Part shown: piece by piece, positions 36,170 to 45,722 of the stretch | Numbering within the stretch: position 1 is the first letter of the stretch | Layout of the letters: each line of letters opens with the position of its first letter | DNA from: Burkholderiales bacterium | Lineage (GTDB): Bacteria > Pseudomonadota > Gammaproteobacteria > Burkholderiales > Nitrosomonadaceae | Direction: 5' to 3' | DNA: 64,000 bases | Assembly: GCA_024235755.1 (NCBI GenBank) | Contig: JACKLV010000015.1 | Coordinates: forward strand, 24,820-88,819 | Program-made: the position numbers and the translations under genes | The notes under the pieces: model-generated | Databases searched by the model: none | Told to the model about the DNA's origin: nothing | What the model saw: the letters and a program-made list of their open reading frames with translations, nothing else

Positions 36170-38200
36170 GTGATTCAGACCTTCCCCAATAGTTTGTATA
36201 AATTACACCAATCGTTTAAACCTGCCGGAGACCAGCCGCTTGCTATTGAAAATCTGGTTGAAGGTATTAGCGATGGACTGGCTTATCAAACGTTGCTGGG
36301 TGTCACGGGTTCGGGTAAAACATTTACCATGGCAAACGTTATTGCACAATTGGGCCGGCCCGCAATTCTAATTGCGCCCAATAAAACGCTAGCTGCGCAA
36401 TTATATGCGGAGATGCGCGAATTTTTTCCTGAGAATGCGGTTGAATATTTTGTTTCTTATTATGACTATTATCAGCCTGAGGCATATGTTCCTTCACGCG
36501 ATCTATTTATCGAAAAGGATTCCAGCATTAATGCACATATCGAGCAAATGCGGCTGTCAGCGACAAAATCGTTACTTGAACGTGACGATACAGTCATTGT
36601 GGCAACCGTTTCCTGTATTTATGGTATCGGTGATCCAGTTGATTATCACGGCATGATTTTGCATTTGCGGCGTAACGAAAAATATTCGCAGCGCGAAGTC
36701 ATTAAGCGTCTTACCGAAATGCAGTATGAACGTAATGAAATTGAATTTGCACGCGGGATGTTTCGCGTCAGGGGTGATGTGCTTGATGTTTTTCCGGCGG
36801 AAAGCTCCGAGGCGGCTGTTCGGATATCGTTGTTCGATGATGAAGTTGACGACTTATCTTTGTTCGATCCGTTGACCGGGCGGGTTTTGCAAAAATTGTC
36901 ACGCTATACTGTTTATCCCTCCAGTCACTACGTGACACCCAGGAGCACAGTTGTGCGGGCGATGGAATCGATAAAGAGGGAATTGCGCGAGCGATTGGAT
37001 TATTTTTATCAGGATCATCATCTGGTTGAAGCACAGCGACTGGAACAACGCACGCGGTTTGATCTTGAGATGCTTAATGAGTTGGGGTTCTGCAAAGGCA
37101 TTGAAAATTACTCACGGCATCTTTCAGGAAAAAAACCGGGGGAACCGCCGCCCACACTCATTGACTACCTGCCCAAGAACGCATTGATGTTTATTGACGA
37201 GAGCCATGTAACTGTGCCCCAGATTGGAGGCATGTACAAGGGAGATCGTTCACGCAAAGAAAATCTGGTGCAATACGGTTTCCGTTTACCTTCCGCATTG
37301 GATAACCGCCCGCTAAAATTTGAAGAATTTGAAAAAATGATGCCGCAGACCATTTTTATCTCTGCGACACCTGCGGATTACGAACACCGTCATAGCGGAC
37401 AGACTGTCGAGCAAGTCGTACGACCGACAGGGCTTGTCGATCCGATGATTGAAGTGCGCCCGGTTACAACGCAGGTGGATGATTTGATGTCTGAAGTAAC
37501 GCTCCGTGCGGATAAGAATGAGCGTGTCTTGGTAACGACATTAACTAAACGAATGGCGGAGGATCTGACCGATTATTTTACGGATCATCGGATCAGGGTG
37601 CGTTATCTGCATTCTGACATCGATACCGTGGAGCGTGTCGAAATCATTCGTGATCTCAGGCTTGGAGAATTTGACGTGCTGGTGGGTATTAACCTGCTGC
37701 GTGAGGGGCTCGACATTCCGGAGGTTTCGCTGGTAGCGATACTCGATGCGGATAAGGAGGGTTTTTTGCGTTCAGAGCGTTCTTTGATTCAAACTATCGG
37801 TAGAGCAGCGCGGCATATCAACGGAACGGCTATTCTTTATGCGGATCGGATAACCCGCTCAATGCGTGCAGCCATCGATGAAACAAACCGCCGGCGTGAA
37901 AAACAACTGGCTTTTAACCAAGAACATCAAATCACGCCGCGGACTGTGCACAAGCGCATAAAAGACTTGATCGACGGTGTATACAATCTAGATACGGCGC
38001 AGAAAAAACTGAAAGCCAGTGACAAGCAGGCGGATTATCATGCAATGGATGCGCGTCAGATCAGTAAGGAAATTCAACGGCTGGAAAAAAACATGTTAAA
38101 TGCGGCCAAGAATCTTGAGTTTGAGCAGGCCGCACAGTGCCGAGATGAAATCAAGCGATTAAAAAACCGGTTGTTTATCGGTGCGGCTGAGATGGAATAG
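36170..38200 (+). CDS. uvrB: UvrABC excinuclease subunit B
   Basis: These 676 residues are full length. Features in order: Walker A 'GVTGSGKTFTMANVI', the beta-hairpin 'EYFVSYYDYYQPEAYVP', 'FIDESHVTVPQIGGMYKGD', helicase motifs 'YLHSDIDTVERVEIIRDLR' and 'ILDADKEGFLRSERSLIQTI', and a C-terminal UVR domain 'IQRLEKNMLNAAKNLEFEQAA'. UvrB verifies lesions and guides UvrC in nucleotide excision repair. A GTG at 36170 is the start. No clear ribosome binding site was seen. Confidence 0.98.
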   Translation: MIQTFPNSLYKLHQSFKPAGDQPLAIENLVEGISDGLAYQTLLGVTGSGKTFTMANVIAQLGRPAILIAPNKTLAAQLYAEMREFFPENAVEYFVSYYDYYQPEAYVPSRDLFIEKDSSINAHIEQMRLSATKSLLERDDTVIVATVSCIYGIGDPVDYHGMILHLRRNEKYSQREVIKRLTEMQYERNEIEFARGMFRVRGDVLDVFPAESSEAAVRISLFDDEVDDLSLFDPLTGRVLQKLSRYTVYPSSHYVTPRSTVVRAMESIKRELRERLDYFYQDHHLVEAQRLEQRTRFDLEMLNELGFCKGIENYSRHLSGKKPGEPPPTLIDYLPKNALMFIDESHVTVPQIGGMYKGDRSRKENLVQYGFRLPSALDNRPLKFEEFEKMMPQTIFISATPADYEHRHSGQTVEQVVRPTGLVDPMIEVRPVTTQVDDLMSEVTLRADKNERVLVTTLTKRMAEDLTDYFTDHRIRVRYLHSDIDTVERVEIIRDLRLGEFDVLVGINLLREGLDIPEVSLVAILDADKEGFLRSERSLIQTIGRAARHINGTAILYADRITRSMRAAIDETNRRREKQLAFNQEHQITPRTVHKRIKDLIDGVYNLDTAQKKLKASDKQADYHAMDARQISKEIQRLEKNMLNAAKNLEFEQAAQCRDEIKRLKNRLFIGAAEME

Positions 38201-38202
38201 CA

Positions 38203-38550
38203 TTACTTTTTTATCATTGTCGATGAGACGAAAATAATGCGTCTAAAGGTGCGGTTTAATGTTTTGCTGGTAAAATTTTCCATTGACATACTTTCCACAA
38301 ATTTAATGTGATCGCCGAGCTTGACATGTGTTGTCGGTGCGGCAATCCAGAAAAGCCGGTCTCCGTTTTCGAGCTGCATATAGGTGTAGCCGGTGGTGTC
38401 CATGACATCTACAACTTTTCCTTCATTGTTTGGATATTGCTTACCGGCCGCAACTGCAGTAGTTTCTTCATGATGTGATCCCAATGCGCTTAAAGGATAA
38501 AAGAGTAGGCCGCTCATTAATAAAAAGACTGGTAAGAAAGAATGCTTCAT
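38203..38550 (-). CDS. NrfJ-like small exported protein
   Basis: The start at ATG 38550 has GGAGA 3 bases upstream and gives a signal peptide (MKHSFLPVFLLMSGLLFYPLSALG). The mature part follows the NrfJ pattern: 'GKVVDVMDTTGYTYMQLENG', 'LFWIAAPTTHVKLGD', then 'MENFTSKTLNRTFRRIIFVS'. Related proteins occur with periplasmic cytochromes and redox enzymes, and some have OB-type folds. No nrf genes are nearby. The function here is unknown. It converges with uvrB, with stop codons 2 bases apart. Confidence 0.75.
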   Translation of the reverse strand: MKHSFLPVFLLMSGLLFYPLSALGSHHEETTAVAAGKQYPNNEGKVVDVMDTTGYTYMQLENGDRLFWIAAPTTHVKLGDHIKFVESMSMENFTSKTLNRTFRRIIFVSSTMIKK

Positions 38551-38654
38551 GACTTCTCCATGGATGTTTGAATCAAACAAACTATGATACACCGCTATAG
38601 TTCTAAGTGCCAACCTCACTACTTAATCCACAGGGATAGAGTGCAAAACTGTAA

Positions 38655-39482
38655 CTAAGTATCCTTGGGATGCTTGGATTGTTGCTGGCGCACCATCTCG
38701 AATAAACAAACTGCGACGGCAGCGGCTGCGTTGAGTGATTCTGTTTTACCCGGCATGGGAATTGCAATGATTTTATCCGCAGCCTGTTGCAATCTCTCAG
38801 ATAGCCCTGCGCCTTCATTGCCAAATACAAAGGCGGTAGGCCCGTTTAAATTGGATTGATACAACGTTTGAGAACCATCCGGTGATGTGGCTAATACCTG
38901 GCCATGAAAATTATCTGCAATTTCGATGAGATTGCAGTTGGCATGAATGGCTGTAAAAAAATGTGCGCCCATGGCTGCACGCAGTGTTTTGGGCGACCAT
39001 GCGTCGGTGCAGTCTTCAGATAAAAAAATATCGGGAATATCAGCTGCTGTAGCCGTACGAATAATGGTGCCCAGATTGCCCGGATCCTGAATCGATTCTA
39101 GTAAAATGCAGCGGGTAGATTCAGCAGCGGAGATTTTGGGTTGATCGGTGAGCGCCGGTATAGTAATGCAGGCGAGAATGCCGGTTGGCGTTTTAACCGG
39201 AGAAATCTTTTCGAACACAGAATCAGAGACGCAGTACATGCGTGTTTCCGGAAATCGTTTGTACAGGTTTACCAGGGACAAAATATCGCTGTTTTTCTGC
39301 CCGGAGTCACTGATGATAATGCTCTTCGGTGCTGTCAAGTCCGTAGCGGTGGAAAGATAGGACTGTATCAGATGAATACCATCCAGTACCGTACTGTTCG
39401 ACTGTCTGCGCGATTGTGCGGATTTTTGCAGTTTGGCCAGATGCTTGACATACGGATGTTCGCGTGAGGTTATCCGCTGCAT
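38655..39482 (-). CDS. TrmH/SpoU-family RNA 2'-O-methyltransferase
   Basis: The 275 residues contain an N-terminal substrate-binding part (ITSREHPYVKHLAKLQKS) and the SPOUT core: 'ILLESIQDPGNLGTIIRTATA', 'AFVFGNEGAGLSERLQQAAD' and 'IAIPMPGKTESLNAAAAVAV'. This knot fold binds SAM and methylates a ribose in rRNA or tRNA. The best-known relatives are RlmB- and TsnR-like enzymes, and the target base cannot be told from the sequence. It stands downstream of hisD on the same strand. Confidence 0.9.
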   Translation of the reverse strand: MQRITSREHPYVKHLAKLQKSAQSRRQSNSTVLDGIHLIQSYLSTATDLTAPKSIIISDSGQKNSDILSLVNLYKRFPETRMYCVSDSVFEKISPVKTPTGILACITIPALTDQPKISAAESTRCILLESIQDPGNLGTIIRTATAADIPDIFLSEDCTDAWSPKTLRAAMGAHFFTAIHANCNLIEIADNFHGQVLATSPDGSQTLYQSNLNGPTAFVFGNEGAGLSERLQQAADKIIAIPMPGKTESLNAAAAVAVCLFEMVRQQQSKHPKDT

Positions 39483-39547
39483 TCAATCATTCGCAGGGAC
39501 GATGAAGCCGCATGCAATACACCGGATTGAAATGCTGTAAAGGGTGA

Positions 39548-40849
39548 TTATGCTTTAATGCGATATTCCGCTGAACGCGCATGAGCTTGAAGTCCTTCAC
39601 TGTAGGCGAGAACGGATGCAACTTCGCCGAGTTTTGCAGCACCTTGTTGGGAAACTTGTATTAAGCTGCTGCGTTTCTGAAAATCGTAAACGCCCAGAGG
39701 GGATGAAAATCGAGCTGTGCGCGAAGTTGGCAATACATGGTTGGGGCCGGCACAATAATCGCCCAGCGCCTCACAGGTATGCCGTCCCATAAAAATTGCC
39801 CCGGCATGCCTGATTTTGTCAACCCAAAGCTCGGGGCTATCAACGGAAAGTTCAAGATGCTCGGGAGAGATGGTATTGGCAATTGCGCATGCCTCTTCCA
39901 AATTCTGAACCTGTATCAGTGCGCCGCGGTTTTCCAGTGCTGCGCGAATGACGTTCTGTCGAGGCATGGTATCGATTAGCTGGTCAATACTTTGGGCAAC
40001 CTGATTCAGATAATCAGCGTTTGGTGTCAGCAGTATCGATTGCGCCAGTTCATCATGCTCAGCCTGAGAGAACATGTCCATTGCAATCCAGTCAGGGTGG
40101 GTTTTGCCGTCACAAATCACCAGAATTTCCGATGGGCCGGCAACCATATCGATGCCAACGATACCAAAAACGCGGCGTTTGGCGGCTGCCACATAGGCAT
40201 TGCCAGGGCCGACGATTTTATCAACTTGGGGTATGGTTTCAGTGCCGTATGCCAGCGCGCCAATGGCTTGCGCACCGCCAATGGTAAATACACGGTCAAC
40301 TTCACTGATGGCCGCGGCAGCCAGCACCATGTCGTTTTTCTCCCCGTGAGGCGTCGGTACAACCATATATAACTCTTTGACGCCGGCAACTTTGGCGGGT
40401 ATCGCATTCATCAGCACTGACGACGGATAAGAGGCCTTGCCACCGGGTACATAAAGTCCGACGCGATCAAGCGGCGTAACCTTTTGTCCGAGCATGGTGC
40501 TGTCATCTTCCTGATAGTGCCATGAGCTGGCTGTCTGTTTCTCATGGTATGTTCTGATGCGTTTGGCGGCAAGCTCAAGTGCCTGTCGCTGTTCATTTGG
40601 TAACGACGACAGCGACTGGTGCAATGCGTCACGGGTTAACTCCAGCGCTTCAATTGAACTGGCATGCACATGATCAAATTGACGAGTGTATTCAATCAAC
40701 GCCGCGTTGCCGCGTGTTTTTATGTCGGTGAGAATCTTTGCTACAGTGGCGTCAATCGATTCATCCATAATGGTGTCAAAAGCCAGCAATTGTTGCAGCG
40801 CCTGATTGAAATTGTTGTCAGTCGAATTGAGTCGTTTGATTTGAACCAT
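39548..40849 (-). CDS. hisD: Histidinol dehydrogenase
   Basis: The 433 residues show 'VGLYVPGGKASYPSSVLMNAIPA', 'AQAIGALAYGTETIPQVDKIVGPGN', 'DMVAGPSEILVICDG' and 'QAEHDELAQSILLT' with the zinc ligands, and the conserved 'SPEHLEL'. The enzyme makes histidine from histidinol in two NAD-dependent oxidations. hisG precedes it by 44 bases, and the remaining his genes are not here. Length and start fit the family. Confidence 0.97.
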   Translation of the reverse strand: MVQIKRLNSTDNNFNQALQQLLAFDTIMDESIDATVAKILTDIKTRGNAALIEYTRQFDHVHASSIEALELTRDALHQSLSSLPNEQRQALELAAKRIRTYHEKQTASSWHYQEDDSTMLGQKVTPLDRVGLYVPGGKASYPSSVLMNAIPAKVAGVKELYMVVPTPHGEKNDMVLAAAAISEVDRVFTIGGAQAIGALAYGTETIPQVDKIVGPGNAYVAAAKRRVFGIVGIDMVAGPSEILVICDGKTHPDWIAMDMFSQAEHDELAQSILLTPNADYLNQVAQSIDQLIDTMPRQNVIRAALENRGALIQVQNLEEACAIANTISPEHLELSVDSPELWVDKIRHAGAIFMGRHTCEALGDYCAGPNHVLPTSRTARFSSPLGVYDFQKRSSLIQVSQQGAAKLGEVASVLAYSEGLQAHARSAEYRIKA

Positions 40850-40893
40850 GTCTAATTGTCCGTGTTGTAGTAACGAAAATTGGCGGGTTGCGA

Positions 40894-41538
40894 TTAACTA
40901 GGGACGGCATGAGAAAATGCGCTCAGGATAGGTTCTATGGTTTGTCGTTTCAGTTTGAGTGCGGCTTGATTAACAATCAACCGTGAAGAAATCGGCATAA
41001 TCTCCTCTACTGCACGCAGGTTGTTGGCTTTCAGCGTACTGCCCGTTGAAACCAGGTCGACTATCGCGTCAGCCAGTCCAACCAGTGGCGCAAGTTCCAT
41101 TGAACCGTACAGTTTGATAAGGTCGACGTGGACGCCCTTTTCGGCAAAATGTTCGCGAGCTGTCTGTAAATACTTGGTGGCAATCCTTAATCGCGCTCCT
41201 TGACGCACTGCGGAATCATAATCGAATCCGTTTGGTACCGCGACCATCATACGGCAGCGTGCGATGTTTAAATCCAGAGGCTGGAACAGGCCGTTGCCGC
41301 CATGTTCCAGCAACACATCTTTTCCTGCGATACCCAAATCTGCCGCGCCGTATTGCACATAGGTCGGTACGTCGGAGGCACGCACAATGACCAGCCGCAC
41401 ATTGGCGCGGTTGGTTGGCAGAATCAGCTTGCGCGATGATTCTGGGTTGTCCTGGGAGACGATACCCGCAGCCTCCAATAATGGTGCGGTATCGTCAAAA
41501 ATACGCCCTTTTGACAAGGCGATAGTGATATCTGTCAT
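40894..41538 (-). CDS. hisG: ATP phosphoribosyltransferase, short form (HisGS)
   Basis: The 214 residues are the short catalytic form, which needs the regulatory subunit HisZ. Motifs are 'TIALSKGRIFDDTAPLLEAAG', 'ADLGIAGKDVLLEHG', 'RIATKYLQTAREHFAEKG', 'VDLIKLYGSMELAPLVGLADAIVDLVSTG'. It makes phosphoribosyl-ATP, the first step of histidine synthesis. hisZ is not in the window. It starts 18 bases after the stop of sodB on the same strand. Confidence 0.96.
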   Translation of the reverse strand: MTDITIALSKGRIFDDTAPLLEAAGIVSQDNPESSRKLILPTNRANVRLVIVRASDVPTYVQYGAADLGIAGKDVLLEHGGNGLFQPLDLNIARCRMMVAVPNGFDYDSAVRQGARLRIATKYLQTAREHFAEKGVHVDLIKLYGSMELAPLVGLADAIVDLVSTGSTLKANNLRAVEEIMPISSRLIVNQAALKLKRQTIEPILSAFSHAVPS

Positions 41539-41556
41539 ACTCTACTGTGATCGAGT

Positions 41557-42195
41557 TTACGCAAGATTCGCCTGCGCAAATTCCCAGTTTATCAATTTGT
41601 CCAGAATGGTATTGACATAATCGACGCGTCGGTTCTGGTAATCCAGGTAGTACGCATGTTCCCAAACATCAATCGTGAGCAGCGGCCGAAGATTTTGTGT
41701 AATAGGAGATTCTGCATTACTGGTTTTTGCGACTGCAATTTTGTCTCCATCTTGGACTAACCAGGCCCAGCCGCTGCCAAATTGTGTCATGGCTGCGTTG
41801 GCGAATTCTTTTTTACAGGCATCGATACTACCGAACGACTGCTCGATTTTTTGTTTAAGCGCTGCAGAGGGTTCTCCTCCCCCATTAGGACTCAGGCTGT
41901 GCCAATAAAACATATGGTTCCAGACTTGTGCGGCATTATTGAAAATGCCCGCTTTATCCGCTTTTCCAGCAACTGCCCGGATGATTTGTTCAAGAGATTG
42001 GCCTTCCAGTTCGGTGCCTACAACCAGTTTGTTCAGATTGTCAACATAGGCTTTATGATGCTTGCCATAGTGAAAGCTGAGCGTGTTTGCGGAAATCACA
42101 GGTTCCAAAGCGTTATCTGCATAGGGCAGAGGCGCCAGAACAAATTCATTGCCCGATAATGCAGCACTGGAAAAATTATCAAGATTGAGTGACAT
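41557..42195 (-). CDS. sodB: Superoxide dismutase (Fe type)
   Basis: The ATG at 42195 has AAGGAG 7 bases upstream, so the 17 extra residues in a longer frame are not used. The 212 residues carry the metal ligands in 'LSFHYGKHHKAYVDNLNKLV', 'WNHMFYWHSLSPNGGGEP' and 'IDVWEHAYYLDYQNRRVDYV'. 'AAMTQFGSGWAWLV' is the usual Fe/Mn family block. It converts superoxide to peroxide in the cytoplasm, relevant because the cell oxidises ammonia aerobically. It lies between exbD and hisG. Confidence 0.95.
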   Translation of the reverse strand: MSLNLDNFSSAALSGNEFVLAPLPYADNALEPVISANTLSFHYGKHHKAYVDNLNKLVVGTELEGQSLEQIIRAVAGKADKAGIFNNAAQVWNHMFYWHSLSPNGGGEPSAALKQKIEQSFGSIDACKKEFANAAMTQFGSGWAWLVQDGDKIAVAKTSNAESPITQNLRPLLTIDVWEHAYYLDYQNRRVDYVNTILDKLINWEFAQANLA

Positions 42196-42285
42196 GCGAG
42201 TCTCCTTTCTGAAATAGTTGAAAAAATGAGTGACGAAGTTTTTCATGGTTATTGAATAAGGATTTATATTTTTTTGTGGAATGGC

Positions 42286-42717
42286 TTAATTTCCGGGTTT
42301 AACTTCTGTAACAAATGTGATCTTATTGTAACCAGCAAGACGCGCGGCTTCCATTATCTTGATCACTGACTGGTAAGAAGCATTCTCGTCGCCGTTAATC
42401 ACAATCAAGGGATCTTCTTGTTCCTTGGCGGCACTATGCAGTGCATCGCGCAGATATTCAATACTGGCCGATTTGACTGGCACCGAATTGATTGTATATT
42501 CCCCGATTGCAGTAACGGTTATATCAATAGCTTCGGGGCGCTCCATATTTTGATCGATTTCTTGATCACTGGCTTCAGGCAATGTGATTTCGAGTTCGGC
42601 AAACTTCGAGTAAGTCGTGGTGACCACCAGAAAAATCAGTATTACCAGTAATACATCGATCATCGGCACCAGATTGATTTCAGGTTCTTCCTTGGGCCTG
42701 CCTCGTTGAAAATTCAT
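42286..42717 (-). CDS. exbD: ExbD/TolR-family biopolymer transport protein
   Basis: The 143 residues start MNFQRGRPKEEPEINLVPMI with one membrane helix 'VLLVILIFLVVTTTYSKF'. An Asp ('PMIDVLLV') at the membrane entry is the proton-conducting residue of ExbD. The periplasmic part ends in 'ASYQSVIKIMEAARLAGYNKITFVTE'. It powers TonB-linked or similar outer membrane work together with ExbB. No exbB or tonB is next to it in the window, so it may pair with a distant partner. It faces away from purE. Confidence 0.92.
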   Translation of the reverse strand: MNFQRGRPKEEPEINLVPMIDVLLVILIFLVVTTTYSKFAELEITLPEASDQEIDQNMERPEAIDITVTAIGEYTINSVPVKSASIEYLRDALHSAAKEQEDPLIVINGDENASYQSVIKIMEAARLAGYNKITFVTEVKPGN

Positions 42718-42886
42718 TGGAGTACGTTTTTAATTCAAGTTATGGTTTAGAATTATATAATGTGAGCCGGGTATTATAAACATACAAAACAGCGTAACGC
42801 TTGTAATCAAGTCTGCGGCACGGGTGTTAAGCTTGGGTTTTGTCGCTTTATTCGATAATGTAGATTCCTTGAAATTCTGAACATAA

Positions 42887-43390
42887 ATGAAAGAACCATT
42901 AGTTAGCGTGGTCATGGGCAGCAGCAGCGACTGGAATGTCATGCAGCATGCAGTAGCGGTGCTGAAGGACTTTGATCTCCCATATGAAGCGCGTGTGATC
43001 TCGGCGCATCGCACACCCGACGCCATGTTTGAGTTTGCCGAAACCGCAAGTCAACGGGGTATTCAATGTATTATCGCCGGCGCCGGCGGTGCTGCGCATT
43101 TGCCGGGTATGATTGCCGCAAAAACGACGGTACCGGTTCTGGGGGTTCCTGTCAATTCACGTTACCTGAAAGGTTTGGATTCATTGCTGTCAATAGTTCA
43201 GATGCCTAAAGGCGTGCCAGTGGCAACTTTTGCGATCGGCGAAGCGGGTGCCGCCAATGCGGGGTTGTTTGCTGTTGCGGTATTAGCAAATAACCAACAC
43301 TCAATCCGGGATCGGTTGAATGCGTTTCGGAGAGAACAGGCGGAAAACGTGGCCGCAATGCAATTGCCCGAACATGATCGTATTGGGTAA
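42887..43390 (+). CDS. purE: N5-carboxyaminoimidazole ribonucleotide mutase
   Basis: The 167 residues have the class I PurE signature 'VVMGSSSDWNVMQHAVAVL', 'YEARVISAHRTPDAMFEF', 'IIAGAGGAAHLPGMIAAKT' and 'LSIVQMPKGVPVATFAIGEAGAANAG'. It isomerises N5-CAIR to CAIR in purine synthesis. purK follows 9 bases later and purC after that, forming a purEKC operon. Confidence 0.97.
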   Translation: MKEPLVSVVMGSSSDWNVMQHAVAVLKDFDLPYEARVISAHRTPDAMFEFAETASQRGIQCIIAGAGGAAHLPGMIAAKTTVPVLGVPVNSRYLKGLDSLLSIVQMPKGVPVATFAIGEAGAANAGLFAVAVLANNQHSIRDRLNAFRREQAENVAAMQLPEHDRIG

Positions 43391-43399
43391 ATAAACTGA

Positions 43400-44530
43400 A
43401 TGAAACCGATTCTGCCAGGCGCAATGCTGGGTTTATTGGGTGGCGGTCAACTGGGCCGAATGTTCACCATGACGGCCCATCAAATGGGTTATCAGGTCAC
43501 AGTGCTGGATCCGGATGCTGACAGCCCGGCAGGCCGGATAGCCGATCAGTTTATCTGCGCCGATTATGCTGATCAGTCCGCCTTGCAGCAAATCGGCGAA
43601 CAGTGCGCCGCAGTGACTACCGAGTTTGAGAATATTCCGGCAGACGTGCTTTCTACATTGGCATCGCTCAGTAGAGTCAGTCCGGGCGCACGGAGTGTCG
43701 CGATAGCGCAAAATAGAATTGCGGAAAAACATTTTTTAAAAACACATGGTTTTCCCGTTGCGCCATTTGCAGTAATCGAACAGGTCGATGGTGAAGATGA
43801 TATCAAGCATTTATTCCCAGGCATACTGAAAGTCAGTCAGTTTGGTTATGATGGTAAGGGGCAGCGGCCAGTGAACGATGAGGCCGAACTGCAAGCAGCA
43901 TTTATTGAAATGCGTTCGGTGCCGTGCATTCTGGAAAAAAAACTGCCGCTGAAGTCGGAGATCTCTGTGGTACTGGCAAGAGGGTACGATGGCGCAACGG
44001 TTTCTTTTCCAGTTGTCGAAAATCAGCATGTCGGCGGAATCCTCGATATCAGTATCGCGCCAGCCAGAATTTCAAATAGGGTGGCGGAGCAAGCTAGTGC
44101 TGCTGCTAAAAACCTGGTCCAAATTCTGGAATATCAGGGCGTACTCTGCGTCGAATTTTTTGTATTGGAAGGCGATCAACTGGTTATTAATGAAATTGCC
44201 CCACGTCCACACAACAGCGGACACTATACGATCGATGCGTGTATCACTTCGCAGTTCGAACAGCAATTGCGTGCCCTGTGCGGCTTGCCGCTGGGCAATG
44301 CGGCATTGCATCATCCTGCCGTTATGGTTAATCTGCTTGGCGACTTATGGCAAAAAAGTGAACCGGACTGGACGCAAGTGCTCGAAGAGCCTTTGGCCAA
44401 ACTTCATTTATATGGCAAAAAAGAGGCGCGGCCAGGACGGAAAATGGGGCATTTTAGCGTCCTTGGCGCAACGGTCGACGAGGCGCTGGCAAGCGCAAAT
44501 CAAATCCGGCAGCATTTGGAATCCAATTAA
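43400..44530 (+). CDS. purK: 5-(carboxyamino)imidazole ribonucleotide synthase
   Basis: The 376-residue ATP-grasp enzyme starts 'MLGLLGGGQLGRMFTMTAHQMGY' and has 'ADYADQSALQQIGEQCAAVTTEFENIP', 'GYDGKGQRPVNDEAELQ' and 'VNEIAPRPHNSGHYTIDAC'. It carboxylates AIR using ATP and bicarbonate, giving the substrate of PurE. The gap to purC is 9 bases. The length is normal. Confidence 0.97.
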   Translation: MKPILPGAMLGLLGGGQLGRMFTMTAHQMGYQVTVLDPDADSPAGRIADQFICADYADQSALQQIGEQCAAVTTEFENIPADVLSTLASLSRVSPGARSVAIAQNRIAEKHFLKTHGFPVAPFAVIEQVDGEDDIKHLFPGILKVSQFGYDGKGQRPVNDEAELQAAFIEMRSVPCILEKKLPLKSEISVVLARGYDGATVSFPVVENQHVGGILDISIAPARISNRVAEQASAAAKNLVQILEYQGVLCVEFFVLEGDQLVINEIAPRPHNSGHYTIDACITSQFEQQLRALCGLPLGNAALHHPAVMVNLLGDLWQKSEPDWTQVLEEPLAKLHLYGKKEARPGRKMGHFSVLGATVDEALASANQIRQHLESN

Positions 44531-44539
44531 AACAGCATT

Positions 44540-45388
44540 ATGAAAGAATCTGCATTGTTTGAAACGCATATTGAAAGCCTGCCATTCGTGCATCGCGGCA
44601 AAGTGCGCGATATTTATGCGGTGGACGATGACAAACTGCTGATCGTGCAAACCGACCGGCTCTCGGCATTCGATGTCATCCTGCCCGACCCGATACCGGG
44701 CAAAGGCAAGTTGCTGACTTCATTATCGGCCTTCTGGTTCGAAAAACTGGCGCATATCATGCCGAATCATTTGACCGGCATTACGCCCGAATCGGTCGTC
44801 GCTGCAAATGAACGCGAGCAGGTTCAGGATCGCGCCTTTGTCATTCGCAGACTCAAATCGCTGCCGGTCGAGGCGATCGTGCGCGGTTATATCGTCGGTT
44901 CAGGATGGAAAGATTACCAGACCACCGGCACTATTTGCGGCATCAAGCTGCCGCCGGGGTTGCAACAGGCGGAAAAAATACCCGGTGGCGCCATATTTAC
45001 CCCGTCAACCAAAGCAAAAGTAGGTGCACATGATGAGAATATCCCGGTGTCCGAAGTAGAGCGGCAGCTCGGAAAAGAATTGACCGCCAGGGTCAAGGAA
45101 AAAGCAGTGCAGTTATATACCGAGGCGGCGGATTATGCCATACAGCGGGGCATCATCATCGCGGATACCAAGTTCGAATTCGGCCTCGATGATGCAGGCG
45201 AACTGTTTCTGATTGATGAAGTGCTGACGCCTGACTCATCTCGCTTCTGGCCGGCCGACCAATACCGCACCGGCATCAGCCCGCCGAGTTACGACAAACA
45301 ATTTGTGCGCGACTGGCTGGAAACGCAAAACTGGAACAAAAACCACCTGCGCCCAAGTTGCCCGAGAGTGTCATTCGCCAGACGATAG
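44540..45388 (+). CDS. purC: SAICAR synthase with a frameshifted 3' end
   Basis: The frame encodes 282 residues with the SAICAR synthase body: 'GKVRDIYAVDDDKLLIVQTDRLSAFD', 'EAIVRGYIVGSGWKDYQTTG', 'IIADTKFEFGLDDAGELFLIDEV'. Its last residues (HLRPSCPRVSFARR) are not like the family. In the +1 frame the expected ending PPAPKLPESVIRQTIEKYQE continues to a TGA at 45427-45429. One base is missing in or next to the A run 45338-45342. The intact product would have 296 residues. It is either a true mutation, with loss of the last helix, or a homopolymer sequence error. Confidence 0.9.
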   Translation: MKESALFETHIESLPFVHRGKVRDIYAVDDDKLLIVQTDRLSAFDVILPDPIPGKGKLLTSLSAFWFEKLAHIMPNHLTGITPESVVAANEREQVQDRAFVIRRLKSLPVEAIVRGYIVGSGWKDYQTTGTICGIKLPPGLQQAEKIPGGAIFTPSTKAKVGAHDENIPVSEVERQLGKELTARVKEKAVQLYTEAADYAIQRGIIIADTKFEFGLDDAGELFLIDEVLTPDSSRFWPADQYRTGISPPSYDKQFVRDWLETQNWNKNHLRPSCPRVSFARR

Positions 45389-45429
45389 AAAAATATCAGG
45401 AAGCGTTGCGGCGGTTGACTGGGGCTTGA
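45338..45429 (+). pseudogene. purC: Out-of-frame 3' end of purC
   Basis: From 45343 the bases read PPAPKLPESV IRQTIEKYQE and end ALRRLTGA with TGA at 45427-45429. This is the normal C-terminal part of SAICAR synthase in beta-proteobacteria. It is linked to purC by a single-base change at the A run. Confidence 0.85.
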
Positions 45430-45722
45430 GATAAGGGGGGTAGCTGGATAAGTTTACGTCATTCAGGAAAAAATGTTGGTATCAGAAAATGTGTTATTGA
45501 GTTTTTGTCTTGATGCATAGAGTTATAGACCCAATGTTTGTCGCGATGCAGCCCCTTTTCCTGTGCAGATTAAGGCGTCCGATTTGGTTTGACCTGAACA
45601 CTTTATACTGATTTATATTTGTCTCCACTATTTTGTCATTGAAATTAAGCCAATTAACATTAAAAAAACTGTTGCTGGAATTGTAACCGGATTTGTCACT
45701 GAAGCAGACCTGACAAAGTTAT

